A DNA stretch of 64,000 nucleotides from Paenibacillus taichungensis (GTDB taxonomy: Bacteria; Bacillota; Bacilli; Paenibacillales; Paenibacillaceae), in contig NZ_JABMCC010000106.1 of the NCBI RefSeq assembly GCF_013359905.1, positions 124,001-188,000 of the forward strand, written 5' to 3'. The notes under the pieces are model-generated. The model was not told where the DNA came from, ran no database searches, and saw only the letters and a list, made by a program, of their open reading frames with translations. This document shows, piece by piece, positions 53,642 to 63,343 of this stretch. The stretch's first letter is position 1. Each line of letters opens with the position of its first letter. The position numbers were made by a program, and so were the translations under genes.

Positions 53642-54735
53642 TTGTACTTTCCTCCTTTTTTTCGGATCATACTCAACAGCAGAAGCAAAAGTGGTACAAC
53701 ACCAAACAAATATATGGAAACATATCCGACAGCATCGCCTAGCTTAAATGTGTCGTTCGCATTCTCTGGTAGCATAGCAATGATATAAATAATGGGAAGC
53801 AAAATGAGCATCCATGACAGCTGCTTTTTCTTAAACAATTGCGAACATCCGAGAGAAGCAGCATAATGGGTAATGGTAAAAGTAGAGAAAATCTGCATAA
53901 TCCAGATTACAAGCAATAAGGACTCAAATCGTTCAAAGACCAAACCTTCGATTTCAAAGCTGCGCATCAAGTCCAGGGTTGGCCACGTTCTTGTTTTCAT
54001 ACCTTCAATGGATAAGCTGCCAATGACCATCACCAAGGTGATAAAGTAGATGCCCATAGGAATAAGGATTCCCCAGACCATGGCCTTCTTTCCCTTTTCC
54101 GGATTTCTCATAAAAGCCATTACTACAAACATGATCTCATAACCTGTATACGCTAAAGTTGTAGGCTTAAGTCCCTTAATAACAGGCATAATCCCCTCTC
54201 CCAGCACAGGTCTCAAATTATTGATTTCAAACAGATTGCTGCTCAAAAAAATAGCCAGCACAAAAAGAATTAGCGTAATGGGCAAAATGATCTCATACAA
54301 GCGAGCCATGGAGTTGACACCACCTGAGATCAGATAAAAACCGATCCACATAAACACCATGACAATGGCCCATGCCGGTGTTCCCTCCAATAAATATAAA
54401 CCGGTGACATCAGCCATCACCCTGATTTCAAAGGCAGAGATAGTAATGAAATATGCGATGATTATTACTCCCAAGATATAAGCAAACCACTTCCCCGTAA
54501 TTTCTTCAGTGAATTGGAAAACGGTCTTTCCTGGAAATCGTCGGCACAGGGTTACGAGGATTATACCCATTAACATAACTAACAGACCGGACAATATTAT
54601 TGAAATCCATACGTCAGGCGTACCTGCAGCCGTCACCGTGGTGCGAGGAAGTGTGAGGATCCCTGCACCCAACATGTAATTGATGATAAAGGCTGCAGCT
54701 TGAACTGTCGTCAGTTGGTCTTGTTTACGATTCAT
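53638..54735 (-). CDS. GerAB-like spore germination permease
   Basis: This 365-residue B subunit has ten hydrophobic helices and belongs to the amino acid/polyamine transporter superfamily; the N-terminal segment INYMLGAGILTLP is the unwound-helix ligand site. It binds the germinant or conducts ions on germination. AGGAGGTG lies 4 bases before the ATG. It lies 27 bases after the A subunit gene and overlaps the C subunit gene by four. Confidence 0.92.
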   Translation of the reverse strand: MNRKQDQLTTVQAAAFIINYMLGAGILTLPRTTVTAAGTPDVWISIILSGLLVMLMGIILVTLCRRFPGKTVFQFTEEITGKWFAYILGVIIIAYFITISAFEIRVMADVTGLYLLEGTPAWAIVMVFMWIGFYLISGGVNSMARLYEIILPITLILFVLAIFLSSNLFEINNLRPVLGEGIMPVIKGLKPTTLAYTGYEIMFVVMAFMRNPEKGKKAMVWGILIPMGIYFITLVMVIGSLSIEGMKTRTWPTLDLMRSFEIEGLVFERFESLLLVIWIMQIFSTFTITHYAASLGCSQLFKKKQLSWMLILLPIIYIIAMLPENANDTFKLGDAVGYVSIYLFGVVPLLLLLLSMIRKKGGKYN

Positions 54736-54762
54736 GGTTCACCTCCTGAATATCCGATATGC

Positions 54763-56457
54763 CTACTTTTTGCGATCAGGGTCTTTTGGATGCATCATAC
54801 TTGGACGCTTCTTCATCATTCCTAAAGGTGCTCGAATAAAGAAATCTTTCCAATCCGACAGGCTGTAAGGCACAGCCGGAGTGACATAAGGTACTCCAAA
54901 GCTCTTTAACCGAACGAGATGACTACAGAGCAACAAGAAAAACATGACTACCCCAAACAATCCATAAATCGCCGCACTGAACATTCCTACAAAGCGCAAT
55001 ATACGAAGTGTTATCCCGGCACTATATGTAGGGATGGAGAACGAAGAAATTGCAGTGACTGCCACAACAATAACCAGAAACGGGCTGACAATTCCGGCCT
55101 GCACTGCGGCATCCCCAATAATTAGACCACCTACGATACCCATAGCTGGTCCAATTGGCTTTGGTAGACGAATGCCTGCTTCCCGCAAAATTTCAATCGA
55201 GGTTTCCATAATCAGTGCCTCAATAACAGATGGGAAAGGCACACCTTGTCTAGTTTGAATAATGGTTAAAGCTAGCTTGGTCGGAATAAGACCCGGATGG
55301 AATGAGATAAAGGAGATATACAAAGCAGGTCCTAGCAGTGCAATCGTAGCCGCCAAGAAACGAAGCATACGCAGAAACGTCCCCGGAATCCAGCGCTCGT
55401 AATAATCTTCGGGAGATTGAAGCAGCATGCTAAAGGTCGATGGCACTATTAATGCAAATGGTGTCCCATCCAGTAAAATAGCTACACGTCCCTCTAACAA
55501 CCCACTGACTACACGATCGGGCCTCTCTGTATTCTGAATCTGTTGAAAAGGACTCAATTCATCATCTTCAATCAGTTGTTCCACATAACCGGATTCAAGC
55601 ATGATATCCATGTCCAGGTTCTGGACTCGTTTTTCCACCTCAGTGACCAGATCGGCATTGGCAATATCTGCGATATACGCAATAACCAGATCCCTCTTAA
55701 CCCTGGCTCCCACCTGATGTTTGATCATAAACAACTCATTGTTACCTCCGAATTGCCGCAATATTCCGGTATTATCACTTAACCGCTCGGTAAAACCGAT
55801 TCTTGGCCCGCGAAGCAGTGCCTCAGATACCGGCTCTTCAAGGCTACGACTTTTCCCCTTGGCTGAGCCAACAAGAAGAGCACTGGCCACTCCTTCAACA
55901 AATAGAGCATTTTTGCCGTTAAGAACCGCTTGCGCCGCTTGTTGCAGAGTCTTCGCTTCCTGAAGTTCACCAACAGGCAAAAGACTACTTTTTACGTAAG
56001 CTTTGAGCTCATATTCATCTTTCGGTTCTTCAAATATAGTCCGCTCTGTATCGGGAACCCCCCTAATCATAAGGGGCGTGAAGATGTGAGTATCTAAACG
56101 ATCATGATCAACTAACCCTTCCACGAAGATGACAGCTGCCGGTGTATTCGTTCCTCTTATCATAAACTCTCGTATACGTACATCTGAGTTCTGGCCAAAC
56201 GTTGCTTTTACACTAATCAGATCCTTAGCATAGTCCCCGGTCAGCCTTATATTTGCGTAATTTCCAGTCTCTTCGTCCGAAGAAGAATTGGTTGATGCAT
56301 CCTGATTTTGTTGATCTTTATTTGAAAAGGTCCCTTTTTTTAAGGATGATCGCAACCACTGATACCCTTTCATGTACAATATCGGTATCAAAAATAATAA
56401 AAAGGCCTGTCCCCACATCGGCCACTCCGGCAAATAAGCAAGTATTTTCGACCACAT
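54763..56457 (-). CDS. GerA-family spore germination protein, A subunit
   Basis: This subunit of about 564 residues has a polar N-terminal domain, after an early hydrophobic segment, and a C-terminal membrane domain of five or more helices that holds [22 protein letters not shown] and [16 protein letters not shown], strong GerA signatures. A-type subunits form oligomeric ion channels. Residues 52-65 are Ser/Asn/Glu-rich and probably disordered. The start at 56457 (GGGGTG 6 bases upstream) was preferred to a GTG at 56520, which would add 21 polar residues; the choice is open. I see no sigma-G type promoter in the 80 bases upstream. Confidence 0.9.
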   Translation of the reverse strand: MWSKILAYLPEWPMWGQAFLLFLIPILYMKGYQWLRSSLKKGTFSNKDQQNQDASTNSSSDEETGNYANIRLTGDYAKDLISVKATFGQNSDVRIREFMIRGTNTPAAVIFVEGLVDHDRLDTHIFTPLMIRGVPDTERTIFEEPKDEYELKAYVKSSLLPVGELQEAKTLQQAAQAVLNGKNALFVEGVASALLVGSAKGKSRSLEEPVSEALLRGPRIGFTERLSDNTGILRQFGGNNELFMIKHQVGARVKRDLVIAYIADIANADLVTEVEKRVQNLDMDIMLESGYVEQLIEDDELSPFQQIQNTERPDRVVSGLLEGRVAILLDGTPFALIVPSTFSMLLQSPEDYYERWIPGTFLRMLRFLAATIALLGPALYISFISFHPGLIPTKLALTIIQTRQGVPFPSVIEALIMETSIEILREAGIRLPKPIGPAMGIVGGLIIGDAAVQAGIVSPFLVIVVAVTAISSFSIPTYSAGITLRILRFVGMFSAAIYGLFGVVMFFLLLCSHLVRLKSFGVPYVTPAVPYSLSDWKDFFIRAPLGMMKKRPSMMHPKDPDRKK

Positions 56458-56544
56458 CCGGTTCACCCCATTATCTAGACTTTCTTGGTAACATTGAGTA
56501 TTGTTTCCCTGATTGCTCACAATAATTCCCGTTTTTTAAACAAC

Positions 56545-56576
56545 AAAAAAGCAGATGCCACTACTGGCACCCGCTT
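56545..56576 (-). terminator. Terminator of the chemoreceptor gene
   Basis: Minus-strand AAGCGGGTGCCA and TGGCATCTGCTT (with G-U pairs) are followed by TTTTG. It separates this gene from the gerA operon. Confidence 0.82.
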
Positions 56577-56603
56577 CCCTAATGGGGTATGGATTTAACT
56601 TGT

Positions 56604-57536
56604 CTAAACGATTTTGGTTACGTGCTGCGCCTTTTCATCCAGTAGGTGTGCAGACGCCGCAATGGTTGTAAAATCATTCAGCGCTACCTCGATCTGCTGC
56701 TGACTTCGCTCCACGTATCCCTCAACCTTCTGTGTTCCGCCAGAGATGTTCGTAATCTCATTGGTTATCCCATTCACACTATCCCGAATTTCATTAATGG
56801 AATTTTCGACCATAGCCGATAGTTTGCGTACTTCCTTTGCTACAACATCGAACCCGCGCCCATATTCGCCCGCATGTGCCGCTTCAATCGCAGCATTCAG
56901 GGCCAACAGCTGAGTCTGCGATGCAATTTCGCGGATCGTTTTAACAACTCCCTGAATAGAACGAGCCTGTTCTTGCAAATGACTCAGTGTCGCTCGGTTG
57001 TGGGCAGAAACTTCAGATATATATGTGATACTGGACATCAGCTCACGGCTTCGCTCAATACCAATATCAGCATGTTCGTTCAGATCATGTGACATCGTCT
57101 TCAGTTCGTTAACTACAGCTGAAATATTATTTTGACGGTTTGTGATGTTGGTAGCTATTTTGGATACACCCAGAATATTCTGATTCAACTCATCATAGAC
57201 AGGCATATACGTCGCCTCAAGCCATACGGGATTTCCCTTTGCATCCTTGCGTTCAACCTTGTCCTGGAAGCTGGTACCGTTAAATATACTGCTCCAAAAT
57301 GCGCTATAGTCGGGGCTCTTCGCGAATTCGTCAAAGCAAAATTGCTCATGCTGCATGCCGTACATCTCTGCTACGGTATAGCCCATCGTCTGGGCAAAGA
57401 CTTCATTTACATACGTAACCCGGCGATCCATATCGAATCGAATGATAGCCAGACTTTTCTCCATCGCCTTAATGACCAATGCATCGGTGACAACATCTTT
57501 ATTTTCTACATCTACTATAGGCAAAGCGATCCCCAC
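56604..57536 (-). CDS. Soluble PAS-domain methyl-accepting chemotaxis protein
   Basis: This 310-residue cytoplasmic receptor has a PAS domain (about 25-135; RRVTYVNEVFAQTMGY, GNPVWLEATYMPVYD) joined to a short MCP signalling domain with the conserved hairpin tip RxIASQTQLLALNAAIEAAHAGEYGRGFDVVA (written here only as a pattern; its core is residues 205-235). It lacks membrane helices and HAMP and has only part of the usual adaptation helices. It may sense redox or a ligand like Aer-type PAS receptors. The start is GTG with a GGGAAGAG site. No other chemotaxis gene is near. Confidence 0.85.
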   Translation of the reverse strand: MGIALPIVDVENKDVVTDALVIKAMEKSLAIIRFDMDRRVTYVNEVFAQTMGYTVAEMYGMQHEQFCFDEFAKSPDYSAFWSSIFNGTSFQDKVERKDAKGNPVWLEATYMPVYDELNQNILGVSKIATNITNRQNNISAVVNELKTMSHDLNEHADIGIERSRELMSSITYISEVSAHNRATLSHLQEQARSIQGVVKTIREIASQTQLLALNAAIEAAHAGEYGRGFDVVAKEVRKLSAMVENSINEIRDSVNGITNEITNISGGTQKVEGYVERSQQQIEVALNDFTTIAASAHLLDEKAQHVTKIV

Positions 57537-57610
57537 TCCCTGACTCTTCCCATGATTAAACCGTTCTCATTTTGGCAGTTCCTGTTGTATCGCAATTATG
57601 TATTCAACTG

Positions 57611-57628
57611 AATAGAGACGACTCTATT
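57611..57628 (-). promoter_or_regulatory. Perfect dyad upstream of the chemoreceptor gene
   Basis: AATAGAG-ACGA-CTCTATT lies 75 bases before the gene, beside minus-strand TTGACT-n17-TAATAG. It could be an operator or a leader hairpin. Nothing else is seen between 57629 and 57758. Confidence 0.3.
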
Positions 57629-57758
57629 ATTGTATACTCCAATTGCAGTCAATTGGATCACTCCCAAATCAATTTATAACAATTCGGTTACGGTTTGCCT
57701 TTTTATACCCAATAAACTAACTGTCTAAACATTATATTTCATAAACAAATGCTAACAC

Positions 57759-57783
57759 AAAAAGGGACGGTTTAACCGCCCCT
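57759..57783 (-). terminator. Terminator of the RpiR gene
   Basis: Minus-strand GGGGCGGTT and AACCGTCCC form a compact stem followed by TTTTT, 75 bases after the stop. Confidence 0.8.
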
Positions 57784-57858
57784 AATTATGGTATAACCTT
57801 CCATACCTTTGATGTTATCTGTAGTCATCACTGTGTATTACGCTACTATTTTCATCCA

Positions 57859-58692
57859 TCAGCCTCGCGGCAATTTGTCTGCGTACCGACTCCGCAGATC
57901 AGCCAGCCGTTCCAGCTTGGACAGCGCCTGCTCCTTCTGCCTCAATCCCACCGCCAGCACCAGCTGCTCCATTAACAGGAGTGGAGTAACCATGGAATGA
58001 AATTCGCCAAGTTCCCCTCTGCTGACATAAAAAGATAACTCCGTCGCCAATCCATATAACAGGTCTTCCCGATCTGTTACAAGTACGGCTTTGCTGCCTG
58101 TATCTCTGGCATAATCCAGAATGACTTCTGCTTCAGGCAAGAGTCTTGTAAAACACATCAGCAGCACAACATCCTCCCGCTGCATGTGCATCAGTGATTC
58201 CAATAATTCATGACCACCTCCGGCGAGATGGATGACCGTCAATCCGAATCGGGATAGCCGAAAGGACAATAATTCCGCTAAACCAGCGGAGGGCCCTGGA
58301 GCATATACGTATACTCTTCGTGCTTCAGCAAGGTTGGATGCTGCGTGCTCCAGATCCCCCTGCTTCATATGGGACAACGTCTCCTGCAAATGGCTAACAG
58401 AGGCCTCCAGTAACTGAACAGGAAGGCTATCCGTATCCATGCGGGATATGGTTTTATTTAATTTGAGGGCAGGTGTAGTGTCTTCGGATGTACGAAGCCG
58501 GATTTTGAATGCTTTGGCATTATCATATCCAACCGCACGCCAGAAACGGGATACGGTCGCAATACTGACCCCCAGCTTGTCGGCAATCTCCTGTTCCGTC
58601 ATGAACAGAATCTCTTCCGGATTTCGTTCAACAAAATCAGCAATTTTCAGATGGCCTGGTGATAGCTGTTCTTTATGAGTAAACAAATTCAT
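57859..58692 (-). CDS. MurR/RpiR-family transcriptional regulator
   Basis: This 277-residue regulator has an N-terminal HTH_6 domain (MTEQEIADKLGVSIATVSRFWRAVGY) and a C-terminal SIS domain (YVYAPGPSAGLAELLSFRLSRFG, then VTDRED) that binds a phosphosugar. The start at 58692 has AAAGGAG about 10 bases upstream; the frame is open to 58722 but without a site. It is divergent from the ECF transporter operon, with palindromes between them, so it is the obvious regulator of that transporter. Confidence 0.9.
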   Translation of the reverse strand: MNLFTHKEQLSPGHLKIADFVERNPEEILFMTEQEIADKLGVSIATVSRFWRAVGYDNAKAFKIRLRTSEDTTPALKLNKTISRMDTDSLPVQLLEASVSHLQETLSHMKQGDLEHAASNLAEARRVYVYAPGPSAGLAELLSFRLSRFGLTVIHLAGGGHELLESLMHMQREDVVLLMCFTRLLPEAEVILDYARDTGSKAVLVTDREDLLYGLATELSFYVSRGELGEFHSMVTPLLLMEQLVLAVGLRQKEQALSKLERLADLRSRYADKLPRG

Positions 58693-58791
58693 TCCGTATG
58701 CACTCCTTTTCTCGCTCTGCACTCAGTATATCAGTTGAGAGAATAAGAAGTGGGTTATGTATGTAATATTTTTTTCATTAATTTAAGATTG

Positions 58792-58823
58792 TGTAATAAA
58801 AATTACATTTGATTTACAAATGT
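58792..58823. promoter_or_regulatory. Overlapping palindromes, probable RpiR operator
   Basis: TGTAAT-AAAA-ATTACA (58792-58807) and ACATTTG-ATTTA-CAAATGT (58805-58823) are both perfect dyads. The second covers the -35 box of the ECF promoter. A further TGTAAT half-site is at 58762-58767. Such TGTAAT/ATTACA symmetry fits an HTH_6 regulator. Confidence 0.6.
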
Positions 58824-58841
58824 CTTCTCTCCCGTTAATAC
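58813..58841 (+). promoter_or_regulatory. SigA-type promoter of the ECF operon
   Basis: TTTACA (58813-58818), 17 bases, TAATAC (58836-58841), 55 bases before the first gene. Confidence 0.65.
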
Positions 58842-58896
58842 TCTGCCCCTAGACTGTGGCTATGATGATCACCAACTTTCAGGGAGGTATGTAACG

Positions 58897-59784
58897 ATGA
58901 AGAAGATGACTGAGCGTTATACGCTGACGTCTTCACAGAAAATGATGGTGTTTGTGCTTTCCATGTCACTGTACGGCTTGTCCAACATGTTCACAGAGCT
59001 TATTCCCAAGCTCCAGCTTGGACCGATTGAATTGTCTGTTGAGTACTTTGCCTTCATTCCGCTGACACTTTGCATTTTGTTCCACCCCATGATAGCTGCA
59101 CTTGGTGCGGCTCTTGGCGAAGTGATCTTCGGTGAGCTGATGCTGGGGCAATTTGGCGGACTGGGCGAGCTGGAGAAATTCATTACCTTTGCCTTTGCCA
59201 TGTATGTCGCAGGACGTATGGTCAGTGATCCTCGCAATCGCAGACAGGTCGGAATTGCAGCCATGACAGGTGTCATCATTCATCAGTTCCTCAGTTCACT
59301 GGTGGATATCGGTAAAGTGTGGATTGGTGTAGAGCAGCTGGAAGCCGTCCCTGGACTTGCGGAAAGTGTTGTGCTGATTGAAGGAGTTGGCTTTCTAAAT
59401 GACGTACTGTTCTCAGGCATCCTGTTCGCTCTGCTGCCTACGCTGTATCTCGTCCCCCTGCTCTATGGCAAAATTGAACCACTGCTCGGCATCAAACCTC
59501 GTAATCTAGGGATGAAATATGAAGGTATCGGCTTCTTCCGTCCGAAACTGATCCTGATTGGTGTGCTGCTGCTTGCACTTGCCTTTGGTGCGGAATCCCT
59601 ATCCGAAATGGATATCAACTTCGCTGTTTGGGAGACGGACTATGCAGATCAATATGGTTCGGCTTCAATATGGATTAGTATCGGAGCTGCTGCATTGGTT
59701 GCCGTGGTGACATTACTGATCATGCGCGCTAAACGGAGCAAAAATAAAACGGTACCCGGTTCGGAGAATCGCCCTTATGCATAA
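58897..59784 (+). CDS. ECF transporter substrate-binding (S) component
   Basis: This 295-residue membrane protein has about eight hydrophobic helices. The N-terminal half shows the S-component pattern: a first helix with small residues, then IAALGAALGEVIFGELMLG. It is longer than vitamin S components (about 170-200 residues), having additional C-terminal helices and a tail. GGAGG lies 9 bases before the ATG. It is first of a four-gene operon whose next genes encode a fused double ATPase and the T component, so its role as substrate binder is firm by context. The substrate is not known; the SIS-domain regulator and PHP hydrolase nearby hint at a sugar or phosphorylated compound. Confidence 0.8.
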   Translation: MKKMTERYTLTSSQKMMVFVLSMSLYGLSNMFTELIPKLQLGPIELSVEYFAFIPLTLCILFHPMIAALGAALGEVIFGELMLGQFGGLGELEKFITFAFAMYVAGRMVSDPRNRRQVGIAAMTGVIIHQFLSSLVDIGKVWIGVEQLEAVPGLAESVVLIEGVGFLNDVLFSGILFALLPTLYLVPLLYGKIEPLLGIKPRNLGMKYEGIGFFRPKLILIGVLLLALAFGAESLSEMDINFAVWETDYADQYGSASIWISIGAAALVAVVTLLIMRAKRSKNKTVPGSENRPYA

Positions 59785-61663
59785 TGAAATGTCCACATCA
59801 GCTTCTGTTTCCGCATCGGATTCTGCCATTTCCATTCAAAATGTCATCTTTACGTATCCTGGCTCGGAAGAGCCTGTCCTGAACGGAGCTTCGCTCGAAC
59901 TCCCACGAGGTAGTTTTACAGCCATTATCGGGAGCAACGGTTGCGGCAAATCCACCCTCTGCAAGTTGTTTAATGGCCTTATTCCTCAATTCTACACAGG
60001 GGACTTCTCCGGTGAAGTTCATGTACTCGGCATGCCTGCCGAAGGCCGAAGTGTTGCAGACCTGTCCAGAAAGATCGGTTACGTCTATCAGGATTTCGAC
60101 AACCAGCTCGTACGACCCACCGTCTTGGACGAGGCTTGCTTTGCACCACTCAATTACGGACTGCCCAACTATCGGGAGCTCGGTGAACGCGCACTTGCCA
60201 TGTGTGGTCTGGATGCCATTCATAACCGTTTCATCTGGGAATTGAGTGGTGGGCAGAAACATCTGCTCGCTCTGGCCGGAGCTCTGTCGCTCGACCCGGA
60301 TATCCTGATCGTGGATGAACCTGTCTCACAGCTTGACCCGCAGCATGCAAGACTTATCTATGAGTGCCTTTCGAAATTGAATACGGAATATGGCAAGACG
60401 ATTATCGTCATCGAACACCATACTGAATTTATCGCCAACTTTTGCGCGGATGTGGTACTGATGGACAAAGGCAGAGTCTTGTGGAATCTTCCCGTCAAGG
60501 AAGGTTTGAATCGCATTACCGATCTGGAGCGGCTTGGCATTCAGCCTCCTGAGGTGACACGGGCAGCTGTTCAGGCTGCGGAATTATCGCAGGGAGAAAG
60601 AACAAATGCGGCCCCCTCAAGTTCAGGACAACGCTTCCCGATTACTGTGGAAGAAGCAAAGGTTTATTTTGCCGAGCACTACCCATCCATGCCATTCGGT
60701 TCTTTGCAAAATGAACCTTCATCCTATTCAAACTTGGCACACGACGTTCCCAAACAGATGGTGAATTCCGAGCGCCTAACGATTGCTTCTGCTGCTGAAC
60801 CGTTGATTCCTATCGTTCAGTTTCATCAAACCCGACTGCGTTACAGAGGACTGGGCAAAAAAGAACATGAAGTCATTCGTGGTGTTAATATTTCACTCCA
60901 TGAAGGAGAACGGATTGCCTTGATTGGCAATAATGGTGCCGGCAAATCCTCCTTACTGAAGATGATGTCTGGCATTAGCCTACCTCAGGAAGGCAGTGTC
61001 AGTGTTCTGGGCGAAGTTACGCACCGTTCCTCTTTGGAGCAGCTGGCGGGGAAGGTCGCCTATATTTTTCAGAACTCTTCCGAAATGTTTATCGAGGACA
61101 GTGTCCGCAAAGAAGTCGCATATTTCCTGAAGAACCGTCGCATCCCGGATGCTGACCAGCAAATTGCACATGTACTGGAGCGTTTCCGGCTTACTCCGCT
61201 GCAAGAGCGGGATGCCCGGCTTCTCAGTGGTGGACAACAGCGGCGTGTCACACTTGCCATCGGTGCAGCCATGAAGCCTTCACTTATGCTGCTGGATGAG
61301 CCTACCGCTAATCTGGACCTTGCCACTCGCGAGGAACTGATAGGTGTGCTGGATGAGCTGGATCAGCATGTGCGAACAACCGTCATTGCCACGCATGACA
61401 TGCAGTTGGTTACCCAGTGGGCAAGTCGCGTTATCGTGCTTCACAATGGTCTGGTGGAAGCAGACGGCACACCTGCCGACGTGTTTGCAGATGAATCCCT
61501 TCTGCGTCGCTCCGGACTTGCGCTTACACAGATCATGGAGCTCTCCCACCGTATGGGACTGCCTACACTTTCATCAACAACCGAGGCTTTTGTTGATAGC
61601 CTGTTGAATCAATCACTCACCAAGGAGGATATGCATCATGCAGCTTGTCCGCAACTGGTTTGA
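59777..61663 (+). CDS. Fused double ATPase of an ECF transporter (EcfA-EcfA')
   Basis: This 628-residue protein has two ABC ATPase domains in one chain. Domain 1 has Walker A GSNGCGKST near residue 54, signature LSGGQKHLLALAGAL, Walker B ILIVDEPVSQLDP and a switch His in VIEHH; domain 2 has GNNGAGKSS near residue 387, LSGGQQRRVTLAIG, LMLLDEPTANLD and IATHD. A linker of about 90 Ser/Pro-rich residues separates them. Separate EcfA1/EcfA2 genes are usual, so the fusion is notable. The ATG at 59777 overlaps the S gene's end by eight bases. Confidence 0.9.
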   Translation: MHNEMSTSASVSASDSAISIQNVIFTYPGSEEPVLNGASLELPRGSFTAIIGSNGCGKSTLCKLFNGLIPQFYTGDFSGEVHVLGMPAEGRSVADLSRKIGYVYQDFDNQLVRPTVLDEACFAPLNYGLPNYRELGERALAMCGLDAIHNRFIWELSGGQKHLLALAGALSLDPDILIVDEPVSQLDPQHARLIYECLSKLNTEYGKTIIVIEHHTEFIANFCADVVLMDKGRVLWNLPVKEGLNRITDLERLGIQPPEVTRAAVQAAELSQGERTNAAPSSSGQRFPITVEEAKVYFAEHYPSMPFGSLQNEPSSYSNLAHDVPKQMVNSERLTIASAAEPLIPIVQFHQTRLRYRGLGKKEHEVIRGVNISLHEGERIALIGNNGAGKSSLLKMMSGISLPQEGSVSVLGEVTHRSSLEQLAGKVAYIFQNSSEMFIEDSVRKEVAYFLKNRRIPDADQQIAHVLERFRLTPLQERDARLLSGGQQRRVTLAIGAAMKPSLMLLDEPTANLDLATREELIGVLDELDQHVRTTVIATHDMQLVTQWASRVIVLHNGLVEADGTPADVFADESLLRRSGLALTQIMELSHRMGLPTLSSTTEAFVDSLLNQSLTKEDMHHAACPQLV

Positions 61664-62465
61664 CAAAATATCCATTGAACGCATTCAGCTTGAGCTGATG
61701 AATACTGTATATGGCAGCGGACATGCCAGCCTGTCTCGGATTGATCCCCGTGCCATGCTGATCTGGTATCTCTTTTTTGCCATCGTTCCCTGGTTTGTTC
61801 ATAACGGGACTGTGCTGCTCGGCATGTTTCTATTGATGGTGACGACCACCATACTGTCCAGAGCCGCTCCCTTTATCATTATCATTCTCTGCCTGGGGTT
61901 GATCGGTCAGGTCGGGTGGATGTTTATCATCTCGCTGTTCTTCGGCGGCAATCTGGAATCTGCTTTCCCCCTGCTTCTGCTCACCTTGAAGCTGTCCATC
62001 GTCTCGCTAGCGAGTATCACCGTCTTTTCCGGCATGGACCCAGAACGGATTGGTGATGGGTTGCTTGCGCTAGGCATGCCTGCTACGTTCTCTTTCAGCC
62101 TCTCTTATGCTTATCGCATATTGCCTGTGCTGTTCGGTGAATTCCGCAACATCATGCTGTCCTACAGACTGCGGGGTCAGGTTCCTTCCCGGCACGGATG
62201 GCTCTACTGGCGACTCGTTGTCTACTATATGAAGCTGTTCATTGTGTCTTTCTTCCCGCTAATGCTGGCTACCGCCAAACGTTCCCGCACAACGGTGGAA
62301 GCACTGGAGACACGCGGTTTTTCGTACGGCATGAAGCATCCCGAATCCAAACGCCTGAAGCTCGCCCATCTGAAAATCACCTCACGTGACCTCGGATTTC
62401 TCGCCGGATCGGCAATCTATGTTGCACTGCTGTTTTGGGTCGGCGGGTATTACGAGATTCTGTAA
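61638..62465 (+). CDS. ecfT: ECF transporter transmembrane (T) component
   Basis: This 275-residue membrane protein couples the ATPases to the S component. It has five or six helices and, near the C-terminal half, the coupling helices with YRLRGQ and ALETRGFS, matching the two Ala-Arg-Gly-like motifs that bind the ATPases. AAGGAGG lies 8 bases before the ATG, inside the end of the ATPase gene (26-base overlap). It is third gene of the operon. Confidence 0.9.
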   Translation: MQLVRNWFDKISIERIQLELMNTVYGSGHASLSRIDPRAMLIWYLFFAIVPWFVHNGTVLLGMFLLMVTTTILSRAAPFIIIILCLGLIGQVGWMFIISLFFGGNLESAFPLLLLTLKLSIVSLASITVFSGMDPERIGDGLLALGMPATFSFSLSYAYRILPVLFGEFRNIMLSYRLRGQVPSRHGWLYWRLVVYYMKLFIVSFFPLMLATAKRSRTTVEALETRGFSYGMKHPESKRLKLAHLKITSRDLGFLAGSAIYVALLFWVGGYYEIL

Positions 62466-62529
62466 TTCAAAATAAAATGCTGTAACTATTCATACCATTA
62501 ACCATTCATGGAATAAAGGAGTGTCTTCT

Positions 62530-63309
62530 ATGCGCATTGATCTTCATACTCACGGAAAATTATCCAAAAACTCTGATTTCTCGGTTGATTACTTCACCGA
62601 AATGGTCAACGAAGCCAAGGCCAGCGGGCTCGAAGCCCTCGCACTCACTGAACATTTTAACACCCGTAACTTCTACGAAGTCTATGAGACGCTGGATCGT
62701 CTCTATCCATACAACGGAGAGTACTACGAGGCAGATGGACTGCGCATTTTTCCCGGCATGGAAGTGGATATTCAGGAGACAGGACATATTTTGCTGGTGG
62801 GTCAAAAAGAACATATCCTTGCCGTCCGCAGCGGCCTGGAACCATATACAGCCAAAAATTCATTCATTCCTTTTGCCGAGTTGCTGAATATGGCCGAAGC
62901 CTGGCCTTTGCTCAAAATTGGCGCACACCCTTTCCGCGAGTCCACCCCACTGTATCAGTTGGACCGTGATTTGTTGGGACGTTTGGATGCTTTTGATCTG
63001 AACGCCAAGGATATGTACCAATACGGCATCGAGACGTGCCGCGGGCAGGTTGAACCATTCGCCCAGTCCCTCGGTAAACCCGTCACTGCCGGAAGCGATA
63101 CCCACCAGTGTCTGCAATACGGTAGTGTATTCAATGTGCTGGATCGTCCATGTGCATCGGTTGCCGAGCTCAAAGAGCAGATTCTCGCCGGTTCATACAG
63201 CATCGAAATATCCAACGATCTTCCTCTCCGTGTCAAAGCCTCCGTTATGCTGAAGAAAGTGATGAAACGTCTTGCCAAGCTGGACGCTACCCGTTTGCAG
63301 AAAGTTTAG
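62530..63309 (+). CDS. PHP-domain metal-dependent phosphoesterase-like protein
   Basis: This 259-residue protein has the PHP metal-site residues in order: D-L-H-T-H near residue 4, TEHFN near 41, the Glu in FPGMEVD near 76, His in IGAHPFRE near 138, and SDTH near 195. PHP enzymes hydrolyse phosphate esters such as histidinol phosphate or nucleotides. AAAGGAG lies 8 bases before the ATG at 62530; a GTG at 62521 has a poorer position. It follows the T component by 64 bases in the same direction and ends the operon. It may dephosphorylate the imported compound. Confidence 0.85.
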   Translation: MRIDLHTHGKLSKNSDFSVDYFTEMVNEAKASGLEALALTEHFNTRNFYEVYETLDRLYPYNGEYYEADGLRIFPGMEVDIQETGHILLVGQKEHILAVRSGLEPYTAKNSFIPFAELLNMAEAWPLLKIGAHPFRESTPLYQLDRDLLGRLDAFDLNAKDMYQYGIETCRGQVEPFAQSLGKPVTAGSDTHQCLQYGSVFNVLDRPCASVAELKEQILAGSYSIEISNDLPLRVKASVMLKKVMKRLAKLDATRLQKV

Positions 63310-63343
63310 GGAGTAGAAAACCACAACTTCTAAAGAATTCAAA

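Noticed and set aside
56458..56603. A sigma-G type promoter for the gerA operon
   Set aside because: No convincing TGAATA-type -35 with a CATACTA-type -10 was found. The upstream segment is mostly the preceding terminator.
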